NCBI RefSeq assembly: GCF_021655555.1
Contig: NZ_AP023086.1
Span: 1,178,001 to 1,242,000 of the forward strand
Source: Marinagarivorans cellulosilyticus
Lineage (GTDB): Bacteria; Pseudomonadota; Gammaproteobacteria; Pseudomonadales; Cellvibrionaceae
Reading direction: 5' to 3'
Length of the DNA: 64,000 nucleotides
Part shown: positions 26,173 to 35,085 of the stretch, piece after piece
How positions within the stretch are numbered: the stretch's first letter is position 1
Layout of the letters: each line of letters starts with the position of its first letter
Program-made: the position numbers and the translations under genes
The notes under the pieces: generated by a model
What the model was told of the DNA's origin: nothing
The model's database searches: none
What the model saw: only the letters and a program-made list of their open reading frames with translations

Positions 26173-27282
26173 ATGAAAGTAGGTTTTGTTGGATGGCGTG
26201 GCATGGTGGGTTCGGTATTAATGGGCCGCATGCGCGAAGAGAATGATTTTGCGAATATCGATCCAGTATTTTTTACCACCTCAAACGTCGGCGGTGAAGC
26301 GCCAAAAGTAGGCAAAGATGTACCTACTTTGCAAGATGCTAGCGACCTTGATGTTTTAAAAGAAATGGATGCGATTGTTTCGTGTCAGGGCGGTGATTAT
26401 ACCAATCAAGTTTTCCAGCCATTGCGCGACTCTGGTTGGGATGGTTATTGGATCGATGCGGCCTCTAGTCTGCGTATGGTCGATAACTCGATTATCGTAT
26501 TAGACCCAGTTAACAAGGCCAGCATCAAAAAGGGCTTAGAAGACGGCGTTAAAAACTATATTGGCGGTAATTGTACGGTTAGTTTGATGTTAATGGGCTT
26601 GGGTGGTCTGTTCCAAGAAGGTTTGGTTGAGTGGGCTACCTCAATGACGTATCAAGCAGCATCTGGTGCTGGCGCGCAAAACATGCGTGAGCTTATTAGC
26701 CAGATGGGGGCAATCAAAGAAAACGTTGCCGATTTGCTCGCTGACCCGCGCAGCCCAATATTGGATATCGATAGCGCTGTGGCCGCAACGATGCGCAGCG
26801 AAGCCTTCCCAACTGATAATTTTGGTACGCCTTTAGCCGGCAGCCTATTGCCCTATATTGATAAGGCTTGGGACAAAGGCCAAAGCAAGGAAGAGTGGAA
26901 GGGGGGCGCTGAAACCAACAAGATTTTAGCCTCCGGCAGCAACACTGTTCATATTGATGGTTTGTGCGTACGCATCGGTGCAATGCGCTGTCATAGTCAG
27001 GCGTTAACAATCAAGCTTAAAAAAGATGTCCCAATGAGCGACATCGAAAGCTTGCTTGAAGGGGCTAACGATTGGTCTAAGGTGATTCCTAATGAGCGCG
27101 ACATTACTTTGCAAGAACTCACTCCAACAAAGGTTACTGGCACCTTAAGTGTTCCCGTGGGCCGTTTACGCAAAATGCACATGGGGCCTGAGTACCTAAG
27201 TGCCTTTACTGTGGGTGACCAACTGCTGTGGGGCGCAGCTGAACCGCTTCGCCGCATGCTGAATATATTGCAAGAAGGCTAA
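26173..27282 (+). CDS. asd: Aspartate-semialdehyde dehydrogenase
   Basis: This 369-residue enzyme makes aspartate semialdehyde from aspartyl phosphate for lysine, threonine, methionine and cell-wall diaminopimelate. The N-terminal NADP motif is GWRGMVGSVLMGRM. The catalytic Cys is in GGNCTVSLMLMGLGGL (about 131-146), and the active His region is RIGAMRCHSQALTIKL. The E. coli-type length is normal. GGAGATATAAA lies before the ATG. The order leuB-asd-fimV-truA matches Pseudomonas. Confidence 0.98.
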   Translation: MKVGFVGWRGMVGSVLMGRMREENDFANIDPVFFTTSNVGGEAPKVGKDVPTLQDASDLDVLKEMDAIVSCQGGDYTNQVFQPLRDSGWDGYWIDAASSLRMVDNSIIVLDPVNKASIKKGLEDGVKNYIGGNCTVSLMLMGLGGLFQEGLVEWATSMTYQAASGAGAQNMRELISQMGAIKENVADLLADPRSPILDIDSAVAATMRSEAFPTDNFGTPLAGSLLPYIDKAWDKGQSKEEWKGGAETNKILASGSNTVHIDGLCVRIGAMRCHSQALTIKLKKDVPMSDIESLLEGANDWSKVIPNERDITLQELTPTKVTGTLSVPVGRLRKMHMGPEYLSAFTVGDQLLWGAAEPLRRMLNILQEG

Positions 27283-27627
27283 CTTTTCCTTCGCAGCTTA
27301 TTGTCGGCGTTATTGTCAGGTTTGTCCTAGTCTGTACAATAGCGTCGTTCAATTTTGGAGAGGGTACAAATAAACGTCACTTTTCTCCACACATTGCCTT
27401 AAAAACGACTATAACAATGGCATAAACCGAATCTAAATGACTATCTATATAGTCATGTTGGACATAAAGTTGAAAAAAGCCTGTTTATCCTGAATACTTA
27501 GACGGTTGTCATCTATAAGTTGACATAGCTTATTGTCATACGACTTGGGCTACATTCGTACATGTGTCCTCGCGTACAGGGACAGGAACTGGTTAGCCAC
27601 CCGATAAAAAACAACAAGGGTTATCCT
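27283..27627. other. asd-fimV intergenic region
   Basis: This AT-rich region of 345 bp has no gene. It contains the perfect dyad at 27437-27456 (separate entry), and a looser TGTCA/TGACA dyad near 27507-27525 in a stretch with three copies of a TTGTCAT/TTGACAT-like word. It probably carries the fimV promoter and regulatory sites. Confidence 0.45.
27437..27456. promoter_or_regulatory. Operator-like perfect inverted repeat upstream of fimV
   Basis: ATGACTAT-N4-ATAGTCAT, an 8-bp perfect dyad with a four-base centre, about 190 bases before the fimV start. The form suits a dimeric repressor or activator; the binding protein is unknown. Confidence 0.4.
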
Positions 27628-30600
27628 ATGGGTTTACGCACACGAGCAATATTACTAGGCGTTGCTTCTTATTTGGCCTCACCACTCGGTTTGGCGCTGG
27701 GTCTGGGCGAGATCAAAATGAACTCGCATTTGAATCAGCCTTTAGAAGCCGAAATACAACTTCTGCAAACGCGTGAGTTATCCGCACAGGAGATCCTAGT
27801 AGGACTGGGTACTCGAGAGGATTTCGAGCGTGTCGGCGTAGACCGCCCTTTCTTCCTTAATGATTTGAAATTCACCGTTGATATGGAAAGCCCCAATGGC
27901 CCCGTGATTCGAGTGAAATCAAACCGACTGGTTAAAGAACCCTTTCTCAATTTTATTGTTCAGGCGCAATGGCCAAGTGGTAAATTGCTGCGTGAATATA
28001 CCGTTCTGTTAGACCTTCCTGTATTCACCAAAGAGCCCGCGCGTGCGGTGCAGGCTGCCAAAGCTCAAGCTCCTGCGCGTCAGCCGGTTACACAAACGAG
28101 AACGCCAGCGCGTCAGCCCGCGCCCAGACAATCGTCGGGTTTTGATGGCGATACCTATGGGCCGGTATCATCAACAGATACATTATGGGCTATTGCGTCT
28201 AAGGCGAAGCCTGGCGATGAGTTTAGCGTCCAGCAAACCATGCTGGCCATTCAGCGCCTGAACCCGAATGCCTTCATTAACAACAATATCAACCTGTTGA
28301 AGCGCGGCGCCGTTTTACGCCTGCCGTCAGAAACAGACATTACCGACTTCGATCCTCGCCAAGCGAAGCGTGAAGTCGCATCGCAAAACCGCAATGTCAA
28401 AGCGGGTGCGCCAGCCGCTCAAATTGATGCCAGCCGCAGTAATGTAGAGCGCGGGCAAGCGGCCGAGCAAGTTCAGGGTCGCGTTAAGCTGACTTCGGCT
28501 TCTGATATTACTGGCAGCAAATCGGGTAGTGGCAGCGGTGAAGGCGAGCAAGATAGCGAAGCGCTGCGCACACAGTTGTTATCGACACAAGAAGAGCTTG
28601 CCGCGACTAAGCGTGAAAACGCTGATTTGAATGCTCGTGTTTTAGCCATGGACGAGCAAGTTAAAACCATGGAAAAACTACTAGACGTTGCTAGCGCCGA
28701 TATGCGTAAGCTTGAACTTGCTTTACAAGAGCAGCAAAAGCAAGAAGCTTTGGCGGTTGATGATGGCGCCGTTGATGCAAGCACAGCAGAGGATACAGAC
28801 AGCGCAGAGGTTTCTGACAATACCACAGAAGCCGTTGTAGAAGAGGCTGCCGAAGCGGCAGCTACAACTTCAGAGGCTCAAGAGGCGCCATCTTCTGAGC
28901 CCGCTGTTGAGGCCGCGCCAGTTAAACCTGAACCAGTAAAAGCGGTTGAACCCCCCGCAGCTAAGAAAAAGTCTTTCATGGATATCATCATGGAAAACTT
29001 GATCTTTATCGGCGGCGCTTTGGTATTGCTGATCGGTGGCTTGGTTTATTTCTTATTAACTCGCAATAGCGGCTTTGACGATGACGACGAGTTCGACTAC
29101 GACGAAAGCGCGGAGCCAAATGATGACCCTATTGCCGCATCAAGTGAGCACGACGGGGCTCTTGATGATGTAACGGTTGCCCAGTTTGATAGTAACGATG
29201 ACACTGTGCTTGAGCGTGATCTGGATACTACCGAGCCAGAAATTACACTAGATAGCTTGGGTTCTCAGCTGCTTGATGATGACAATTCTAAAGGGGTTTT
29301 AGAGTCTGCTGATAATCATATCGCACTTGGCGAATACGACGAGGCTCTGGCCGTACTTGATGGCGCGACACAAGCAGACCCTTCAGAGGTTCAGCTAAAG
29401 CGCCTAGAGATATTTGCCAAGCAAGATAACCTAGAAGCATTTGATGGTCAGTTTGCCGCTTTTGAGGAGAGTGCCACACCGGCTCAAGTAGAGCGTGCAC
29501 AAGACTTCCGAGGCTTAATTAGCTCTGCGATGCTTGGCGCTGGAGTAGCGGCGTTAGATCAAGAATCTGAGCCTGATTTTGATGAGTTAGATACAACGCT
29601 GCAGTTCGATGCTGTTAGCGAGGCCGATATCGAAGCGGCTGCTGCTAAAGTTGATACCAGCACCGACGACACTGTGCTTGATGTGGGCGATATTGACAAT
29701 ACTGTGCTGGACGATAGCACTGAAGAGTTCTCCCTCGACGATTTAGATACCAGCTTAGAGCTTGACCTAGATGATGAGAGCGACGATCTCGAAGCCGATT
29801 TAGAGGCTCTAGCGGCTGGTTCTGAACCCTCAGAGGAAAGTGTTAGCGAAGACTTAGATTTTAGTGCGTTAAGTGATGATTCTACGCAAGAGACCGAAAG
29901 TTTCGACCTTGAAGCATCGGCGCTAGAGCTAGATTTAGAGGATGATGCTGAGCTATCGCTTGATTTAAGTGATGATGATACGGTTGAAATCGATGCTGAT
30001 TTGCTAGATGGCGCCTCTTTGGGCGATGACCTAGATATTGAACTGCGAGAGAGCAATGTCGAAGAAGATAACGACGAGTTAGATTTAACCAATCTAGCCG
30101 CACCTTCATCGGCAACTAGCAGCGCTGCCGCGCTTGAATTAAGCTTGGACGACGATGCGCTTTCTTTGGATGATGGTTTAAGCTTGGGTGATGACCTTGG
30201 CGTGGATGATCTCTCGCTTGAAGATCTAGAGGACGAAAGCACAGATACTGCTGAGCTGTCAGTCGCAGATGACGAAGTTGATGATCTTGATGTTGACTTA
30301 GATTCTCTCGATCAAGATTTAGATCAACTAGCGTCAGATTTCGAAGGTGACTTGGCAGAGCTTGATGATGCCCTTGAAAACGACGATGCGTTGACAACTG
30401 TTGAGCCTGAGGCTTTAACTGATGTTAGCGTTGATGCTGAGGATGTGACGACGCTCGTCGAGCAGCCCGCGGCTGATGTTGAACTTCCCGCTTTTGATCC
30501 TGACTCTGATGATGATAGTGAGCCTGGCTTCCTCGGTGACAGCGACGAAGTTGCAACTAAAATTGATTTATTAAGGGTATTTGTGGATATGGGGGATACA

Positions 30601-30693
30601 GAATCTGCATTGAATACGCTTGAGGAAATTCGAGAAGAAGGCAATGATGCGCAAAAGCAGGAAGCGGAATCACTGTTTGCTGAATTAGGCTAA
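27628..30693 (+). CDS. fimV: FimV-like polar hub/type IV pilus assembly protein
   Basis: This protein of 1021 residues organises the cell pole and type IV pilus function and twitching in Pseudomonas. A signal peptide precedes the FimV N-terminal domain (LGLGEIKMNSHLNQPLEAEI). A LysM peptidoglycan-binding segment lies at about 175-235 (DTLWAIASKAKPG), a coiled coil at about 305-370, and one transmembrane helix at about 455-475. A very Asp/Glu-rich cytoplasmic region of about 450 residues follows. The C-terminal FimV motif is KIDLLRVFVDMGDTESALNTL-like. ATG 27628 follows AAGGG. The order asd-fimV-truA is conserved. Confidence 0.93.
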   Translation: MGLRTRAILLGVASYLASPLGLALGLGEIKMNSHLNQPLEAEIQLLQTRELSAQEILVGLGTREDFERVGVDRPFFLNDLKFTVDMESPNGPVIRVKSNRLVKEPFLNFIVQAQWPSGKLLREYTVLLDLPVFTKEPARAVQAAKAQAPARQPVTQTRTPARQPAPRQSSGFDGDTYGPVSSTDTLWAIASKAKPGDEFSVQQTMLAIQRLNPNAFINNNINLLKRGAVLRLPSETDITDFDPRQAKREVASQNRNVKAGAPAAQIDASRSNVERGQAAEQVQGRVKLTSASDITGSKSGSGSGEGEQDSEALRTQLLSTQEELAATKRENADLNARVLAMDEQVKTMEKLLDVASADMRKLELALQEQQKQEALAVDDGAVDASTAEDTDSAEVSDNTTEAVVEEAAEAAATTSEAQEAPSSEPAVEAAPVKPEPVKAVEPPAAKKKSFMDIIMENLIFIGGALVLLIGGLVYFLLTRNSGFDDDDEFDYDESAEPNDDPIAASSEHDGALDDVTVAQFDSNDDTVLERDLDTTEPEITLDSLGSQLLDDDNSKGVLESADNHIALGEYDEALAVLDGATQADPSEVQLKRLEIFAKQDNLEAFDGQFAAFEESATPAQVERAQDFRGLISSAMLGAGVAALDQESEPDFDELDTTLQFDAVSEADIEAAAAKVDTSTDDTVLDVGDIDNTVLDDSTEEFSLDDLDTSLELDLDDESDDLEADLEALAAGSEPSEESVSEDLDFSALSDDSTQETESFDLEASALELDLEDDAELSLDLSDDDTVEIDADLLDGASLGDDLDIELRESNVEEDNDELDLTNLAAPSSATSSAAALELSLDDDALSLDDGLSLGDDLGVDDLSLEDLEDESTDTAELSVADDEVDDLDVDLDSLDQDLDQLASDFEGDLAELDDALENDDALTTVEPEALTDVSVDAEDVTTLVEQPAADVELPAFDPDSDDDSEPGFLGDSDEVATKIDLLRVFVDMGDTESALNTLEEIREEGNDAQKQEAESLFAELG

Positions 30694-30703
30694 TTGTTCT
30701 ATT

Positions 30704-30741
30704 AAAAAGCCCCGCACTTGACTCAAGTGCGGGGCTTTTTT
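30704..30741 (+). terminator. Strong rho-independent terminator after fimV
   Basis: Arms of about 18 bases (AAAAAGCCCCGCACTTGA and its complement) meet at a one-base centre and end in T6. It ends fimV transcription before truA. Confidence 0.92.
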
Positions 30742-30774
30742 GCGTTATACAGACTAGTAAAGAGAATGTAATTG

Positions 30775-31647
30775 ATGTGGCAGTATCGGCGAAATGCAGA
30801 AATTTGGGACTTGGCTTCTTGGCCTGAAGAAATGCACCGCATTGCGATGGTAGTTGAATATGTTGGTACCCACTACCAAGGTTTTCAGCGGCAGTTATCG
30901 GCCAAAATCACCGTGCAAGGGGAGCTGGAAAAGGCGCTTAGCAAAATCGCAAATGAAGACATTACTCTGCAGTGTGCAGGCAGAACGGATGCCGGTGTGC
31001 ATGCTACGGCGCAAGTTGTACATTTTGATACCTTAGCGCAGCGACCCTTAAAAGCTTGGCGTGAAGGCATTAACACCAAATTACCCGATACCATTAGAAT
31101 TCACTGGGCAGGAAATGTCAGTCCGTTATTCCATTCACGCTTTTCTGCGAGAGGCCGTACCTATCGCTATGTGCTTTACTCTAGCGAGGTAAGACCGGCT
31201 TTAATGCGAGATAATGTCAGTTGGACAAAATATCCGCTAGATGTCGCTAGGATGCAGCGCGGCGCTGAGTACTTGGTGGGAGAGCATGACTTTAGCTCGT
31301 TTCGGGCTAAGCTTTGTCAGGCCGCAACCCCAGTGCGGCATATCCGACATATCCGTTTTGTGCAATGCGGTGCGTTTATAGTGATGGAAATTAAAGCGAC
31401 AGCGTTTCTATATAACATGGTGAGGAACATTGTCGGCTCCCTAATTGATGTGGGGCGGGGAGCCAAGCCTCCGGAATGGATTGCCGAGGTGCTAGCGGCG
31501 AAATCACGCGCTGCAGCTGGCACAACAGCTTTGCCTACGGGATTATATTTTGTTGGCGTTGATTACCCCAACTTCCCAGAGTTGCCTACGCAAGCGAATG
31601 GGCCGGACTTCATCGCGCCTTGGTTTGAGGGTGATAAGCAGGTTTGA
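30775..31647 (+). CDS. truA: tRNA pseudouridine(38-40) synthase TruA
   Basis: This enzyme isomerises uridines 38-40 in the tRNA anticodon arm. The catalytic Asp is in AGRTDAGVHA (Asp72 from this start). RYVLYSSEVRPAL and HDFSSFRA follow, and the C-terminus has FLYNMVRNIVGSLIDVGRG. The start is uncertain: ATG 30775 gives 290 residues; ATG 30832 (MHRIAMVVEYVG) would put the Asp at 53, nearer the usual length. In Pseudomonas trpF and accD come next; here an unrelated heme-protein block starts. Confidence 0.95.
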   Translation: MWQYRRNAEIWDLASWPEEMHRIAMVVEYVGTHYQGFQRQLSAKITVQGELEKALSKIANEDITLQCAGRTDAGVHATAQVVHFDTLAQRPLKAWREGINTKLPDTIRIHWAGNVSPLFHSRFSARGRTYRYVLYSSEVRPALMRDNVSWTKYPLDVARMQRGAEYLVGEHDFSSFRAKLCQAATPVRHIRHIRFVQCGAFIVMEIKATAFLYNMVRNIVGSLIDVGRGAKPPEWIAEVLAAKSRAAAGTTALPTGLYFVGVDYPNFPELPTQANGPDFIAPWFEGDKQV

Positions 31648-31713
31648 CTTGGGCGGAAAGCTGAGCATGGCCTGCGCAATACTTGTTACATATACACAGG
31701 ACAGGCAAAGTGG

Positions 31714-31741
31714 TTCGGTCTACTTTTAATAGTAGACCGAA
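31714..31741. repeat. 11-bp perfect inverted repeat over the DUF3570 stop codon
   Basis: TTCGGTCTACT and its complement are separated by six bases; the stop codon of the DUF3570 gene (31726-31728) lies in the loop. No U-run follows on either strand, so it may act as an mRNA 3' stabiliser or a terminator between the convergent truA and DUF3570 genes. Confidence 0.5.
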
Positions 31742-32889
31742 ACATAAAAGCGAATAACGTTGGCTTTAAGCTCGTATAAGGGTTCTTCACCCGGGCGAAA
31801 CTCTGCGCTATCGCCCATGCTTTGTGAGGCATCGCGAAAGTTTTTGTAGTCGAACTGCATGTGATCAAACTGGAAGCTAATGGTTGTTTTGTCGATAAAG
31901 CTCAACCATTTCTTTGGAACGTCGTAATAAACCCCAAGGCCAAACGTCATCGAGTCGAACTCGCTCATTTCTTTATCGCGCGCTACGAATTCTTGCTCAG
32001 AGTCGTTATACGAGAATATATCTGAGTAGAAATCAGCCTGAGTTTGGCTGTAAGTGCGTATGTTGGCCTGAAAGGTCCAATCATTTTCGTAAGCGTGAAG
32101 GTAGCGCAGTTCGGCATTGCTGGCTTTAATTCCCCAGTTATCAGAGAACGTGCGCACTTCACCGCGGATAGAGGCGCGGTAGGGTAGGCGGTAGATGGTT
32201 CGAACGGCCGCAGCGTCACTATTTCTAGTTTCGGGATAGCGTTCGGGTTTCATAACGGCGTTGCTGCCATCACCATTGAAGTGGCGTATTGACCGGTAGG
32301 GGTTATTTAAAAAGCCCGCATCAGAGACAGCCTCAAGGCTAATGCCCATCATCCACTTGGGCGATAAAATCTGGTTAAGGCTAACGCGGTATCTTCTGTG
32401 AGTTGCGTCTCTTTCAAATTCGGGGTCCCCGGTTTTTCTAACAACGTCTTCACCTTGCGAAAAACCTAATGAAAAGGTCGTCATATCGCCAAAAAATTCT
32501 TGGCTTAAATCAAAGCTTACGGTGCTGGCTTCGTAATCGTTTTCGCTCGATTGAGTCGTGCTAAGCGAAATGGTCGATTTATCGTAGAGGTATTCAGCGC
32601 CCACACTGTATTCGGTGCGCTCCTCTTCATACTCGCTAGCGCCTGATGTAATCACATCGATAGAGGCACTGGTTATTTGATCGACATAATAGTTGCCGTA
32701 AACAGATACCTTTTCTTTGATGTTTTTGCGAACGAGTACAGACGGGCCTGTAATTTCAATGCCGCCGCCATCGTAGCTGTGAAAAAGCACATCGGTGCGC
32801 TCTTCTGGCAGCGTGGCGGCAGAGGCTGTTTGCACTAAAAAATTGGCGAGAAATGTCAAAAAACAAAGCAATAGTCGCGTAAATTTCAC
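31726..32889 (-). CDS. DUF3570 outer-membrane beta-barrel protein
   Basis: This protein has about 387 residues from the GTG at 32889, where a signal peptide begins (VKFTRLLLCFLTFLANF, cleaved after TASA). Many amphipathic strands follow, and the protein ends in aromatic residues (RFYVSVYY). Content and length match DUF3570, a barrel family that I recall lying next to DUF4266 lipoproteins, thioredoxins and often an ApbE flavin transferase. No ApbE gene is in this window. It starts five bases after the DUF4266 stop. A longer reading to 32958 overlaps DUF4266 and is less likely. Function unknown. Confidence 0.8.
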   Translation of the reverse strand: MKFTRLLLCFLTFLANFLVQTASAATLPEERTDVLFHSYDGGGIEITGPSVLVRKNIKEKVSVYGNYYVDQITSASIDVITSGASEYEEERTEYSVGAEYLYDKSTISLSTTQSSENDYEASTVSFDLSQEFFGDMTTFSLGFSQGEDVVRKTGDPEFERDATHRRYRVSLNQILSPKWMMGISLEAVSDAGFLNNPYRSIRHFNGDGSNAVMKPERYPETRNSDAAAVRTIYRLPYRASIRGEVRTFSDNWGIKASNAELRYLHAYENDWTFQANIRTYSQTQADFYSDIFSYNDSEQEFVARDKEMSEFDSMTFGLGVYYDVPKKWLSFIDKTTISFQFDHMQFDYKNFRDASQSMGDSAEFRPGEEPLYELKANVIRFYVSVYY

Positions 32890-32893
32890 GTGG

Positions 32894-33115
32894 TTAATTA
32901 CACCCACATCCGCCCCCTGAACTCCCTTCGGCGCCTCTTGCGGCTTCGCGCGCTTCATAAACGTGGTTCATGTAGCGGCTTGAAACGGGGTCTTTCTCAA
33001 ACGACATAATCGGGTCGGCGAGATAACCTCTTTGGTATGGCTTTACCCAAGGCTGCACACTGGTGCAGCCAGAAAGGGCGAAGAGCAATCCTAGCAAAAC
33101 GGCGGATTTAGGCAT
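32894..33115 (-). CDS. DUF4266 small lipoprotein with C-terminal CGC
   Basis: This 73-residue protein has a lipobox ALSGC (Cys near 17), a short DUF4266 body (YQRGYLADPIMSFEKDP, then HVYEAREAARG) and an end GSSGGGCGCN. The two terminal Cys in a CxC pattern look suited to metal binding or redox exchange. It lies between TlpA and DUF3570 with very short gaps (19 and four bases), so one transcript is likely. I recall this pairing with DUF3570 as recurrent; the role is not known. Confidence 0.85.
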   Translation of the reverse strand: MPKSAVLLGLLFALSGCTSVQPWVKPYQRGYLADPIMSFEKDPVSSRYMNHVYEAREAARGAEGSSGGGCGCN

Positions 33116-33134
33116 TATTGATAACGATCGTTAA

Positions 33135-33617
33135 TTATTTAAGAAGTTTTTTAATTTGGGCAATGTAGTCTGCTTCTTCGCCAGGCTTGTAACCTTTGTG
33201 AAGGTAAGCGAGGTTGCCATCTTTATCCACAAAGTAAGACGATGGCATAGCTTCAACACCGAACTCTTCAGTCGCGATATTGGCGCTATCATCTAACACT
33301 GGGAAGGTTACGGTTGTTTCGCTTAAAAACTTATCGCGATCTTCTGCCTCTGCATCTACATTGACGCCAAGCAATACAAAGCCTGCATCTTTGTAGTCGT
33401 TATACATCTTCTCGAGTAAAGGCATTTCTTGGCGGCAAGGGCCACACCACGAGGCCCAAAAATTCACCATAACCACTTTACCTTTAAGGTCGGCAAGGCG
33501 AACATTTTCACCTTTGGTAGATTTTAAGGTGATATCTGGTGCTGGGCCAGAGAGTTCGCCAGCATTGACGGTGACGGCAAAGAGCGCCGCAGCGATAGTC
33601 AGTAGTAGGTGCTTCAT
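33135..33617 (-). CDS. TlpA-like periplasmic thioredoxin
   Basis: This 160-residue protein has a signal peptide cleaved after about VNAG (20), then a TlpA/ResA-type thioredoxin fold. The active site WCGPC is at 57-61 and the cis-Pro region at AMPSSYFVDKDG. Such proteins reduce disulfides outside the membrane, often in apocytochrome c or copper-protein maturation. Its neighbours include CxxCH heme lipoproteins and the CxC-tailed DUF4266 protein, so a local reductant role is a reasonable inference. Confidence 0.88.
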   Translation of the reverse strand: MKHLLLTIAAALFAVTVNAGELSGPAPDITLKSTKGENVRLADLKGKVVMVNFWASWCGPCRQEMPLLEKMYNDYKDAGFVLLGVNVDAEAEDRDKFLSETTVTFPVLDDSANIATEEFGVEAMPSSYFVDKDGNLAYLHKGYKPGEEADYIAQIKKLLK

Positions 33618-33670
33618 GGTAATACCTCCGATGGGGTTTAAACTTGTTTCGTTAGTAACACGTTATTTAG

Positions 33671-34324
33671 TTAGAAGAATAGCGTTAGCCCAATATGGGT
33701 TTCCAAGTTTTGTATTTCCTTCTCTGGACCAAAAAGAGCGTGGGTCATTAGGTGGTTGCGAACATCCCAGTGCATTGCTATCCAGTCTGTTGCGAACAGC
33801 CTTAAACCGCCGCCAAAATTGTATGTGAAGTAATCATTATCCGCAAACAGGGTGTTACCTGCTCCAAATACCAAATAAAAGCTGCTATTTAGCGCTAAAT
33901 TACCAAGATACACTTCACCGGGTAGCAAGTTGTAACCGAGGTTTAGATTATAGTAGCTCAGCTCCCGTTGGTCGTCGGTTAGGATAGGGATTGTGCCTGG
34001 CTGTTGCTCGTAAGTGCTAGGTTGTAATTTAGACAGGCCATAGTTGGCCTCAACAAACCAGTCTTCGGTAACATGAAAGGCTAGGCGCAGGCCGTAAACG
34101 TCGTTGCTGCCAAAGTCTTCAAAACTCATGATGCCAGCGAAAAAGCCGAACTCAAAATTTTCTGAATCAATAATCGATTCATCAACATCACGTCGTTCGA
34201 TATCGGGTTGAATAACATCGCCCAACAACTTCCCTTGCTCTGTGCTTTGAGCAAAAGCCGTTGTGCTCAAAGTCGGCCCGCTGACTAGGGCGACTAAAAT
34301 AATACGCCGAATCCAGCTTTCCAT
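33671..34324 (-). CDS. Outer-membrane beta-barrel protein (OMP_myx_plus type)
   Basis: This 217-residue protein has a signal peptide (cleavage near AFA-QS, 25-26), a short acidic linker (QPDIERRDVDES) and about eight strands ending in Phe (HIGLTLFF). The linker followed by FEFGFFAGIMSFEDFGSN resembles the myxobacterial-type barrel family that occurs as tandem pairs. Its start overlaps the end of the upstream SH3-barrel gene by 31 bases, so the two are translationally coupled and probably work as a pair. Confidence 0.72.
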   Translation of the reverse strand: MESWIRRIILVALVSGPTLSTTAFAQSTEQGKLLGDVIQPDIERRDVDESIIDSENFEFGFFAGIMSFEDFGSNDVYGLRLAFHVTEDWFVEANYGLSKLQPSTYEQQPGTIPILTDDQRELSYYNLNLGYNLLPGEVYLGNLALNSSFYLVFGAGNTLFADNDYFTYNFGGGLRLFATDWIAMHWDVRNHLMTHALFGPEKEIQNLETHIGLTLFF

Positions 34325-35070
34325 TCTTCTACCTCCTCGTTGACGTTACGTGTGGTCATAATTATGTGGTTATCGTATTCCACCCGTAGCACCAAGTGGT
34401 TAGAAGCGTAAAAAACAAAGCCTCCGCCCACAGTCAGAATAGGGTCTTCTCTATCTTCGGATTGTACAAGGATTGTGCTGGGGTTGGTCTGAATAAACCC
34501 TGAACCTACTCTAAAGAAAGGGGATATTCGCCATGATGGAAAGGGTTGATGGGTGACGTTAATCGCGGCCAGCTTCAGGTTAGAAAACTCGCCAAAGGCT
34601 TGAGTATATTTGATTTCACCGCGAATACTCTTTGTAAAGCTGTAAGCAAGGAAGGGAGTGTAAGCAATAGCGCCTTCTAGTGTTCCCGCCGTTAGCCCGG
34701 CTTCAAAAGCATTGTTGTGGTGCTCTTTCCAGTCGCCGTGCTTAAAGTCGACGGCAATTTTGTTTTCGTCAATTGTGCCGTCCATGTATTTGCGGGCAAC
34801 CCAGCCATTCTTACCGTCAAGGGTTTCTATATTGAACCAATCGTTACGGCGCTTAATGATGAGGACTTTTTCGTTTTGTTCTACCACGTGGAAAATGGGG
34901 TAGCCCCGGCCGGCGAAGGTATGCACGTCAATATAGGGCACTGTTACGGTATGTATCAGCGCTCTATTTTCCTGCCAGTGTTCAGGTAGTGGCGTTGCGG
35001 CTTGCGACTGCGCGGTTAGGCAAAGTAGCAGCGCCAGGCTAGCGCCCAATGTGCGTATTAAGTTGATCAT
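34294..35070 (-). CDS. SH3-domain plus outer-membrane barrel protein
   Basis: This 258-residue protein has a signal peptide (SQA-AT, about 24-25). A bacterial SH3 domain follows (about 40-95: TVPYIDVHTFAGRGYPIFHV, then VLIIKRRNDWFNIETLDGKN), with the usual NGWVARKYM end. An eight-strand barrel-like C-terminal part ends GFGVLF. SH3 domains of this kind can bind peptidoglycan. It is partner of the next barrel gene (31-base overlap) and sits 15 bases after the HzsA-like gene. Confidence 0.72.
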   Translation of the reverse strand: MINLIRTLGASLALLLCLTAQSQAATPLPEHWQENRALIHTVTVPYIDVHTFAGRGYPIFHVVEQNEKVLIIKRRNDWFNIETLDGKNGWVARKYMDGTIDENKIAVDFKHGDWKEHHNNAFEAGLTAGTLEGAIAYTPFLAYSFTKSIRGEIKYTQAFGEFSNLKLAAINVTHQPFPSWRISPFFRVGSGFIQTNPSTILVQSEDREDPILTVGGGFVFYASNHLVLRVEYDNHIIMTTRNVNEEVEEWKAGFGVLF

Positions 35071-35085
35071 TGAATAATTAAATAC

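Noticed and set aside
29559..30242. Ser-rich 227-residue open frame antisense to fimV
   Set aside because: It mirrors the Asp/Glu-rich repeat of fimV (GAT/GAC read backwards give Ser-, Val- and Ile-type codons); low complexity and no ribosome site.
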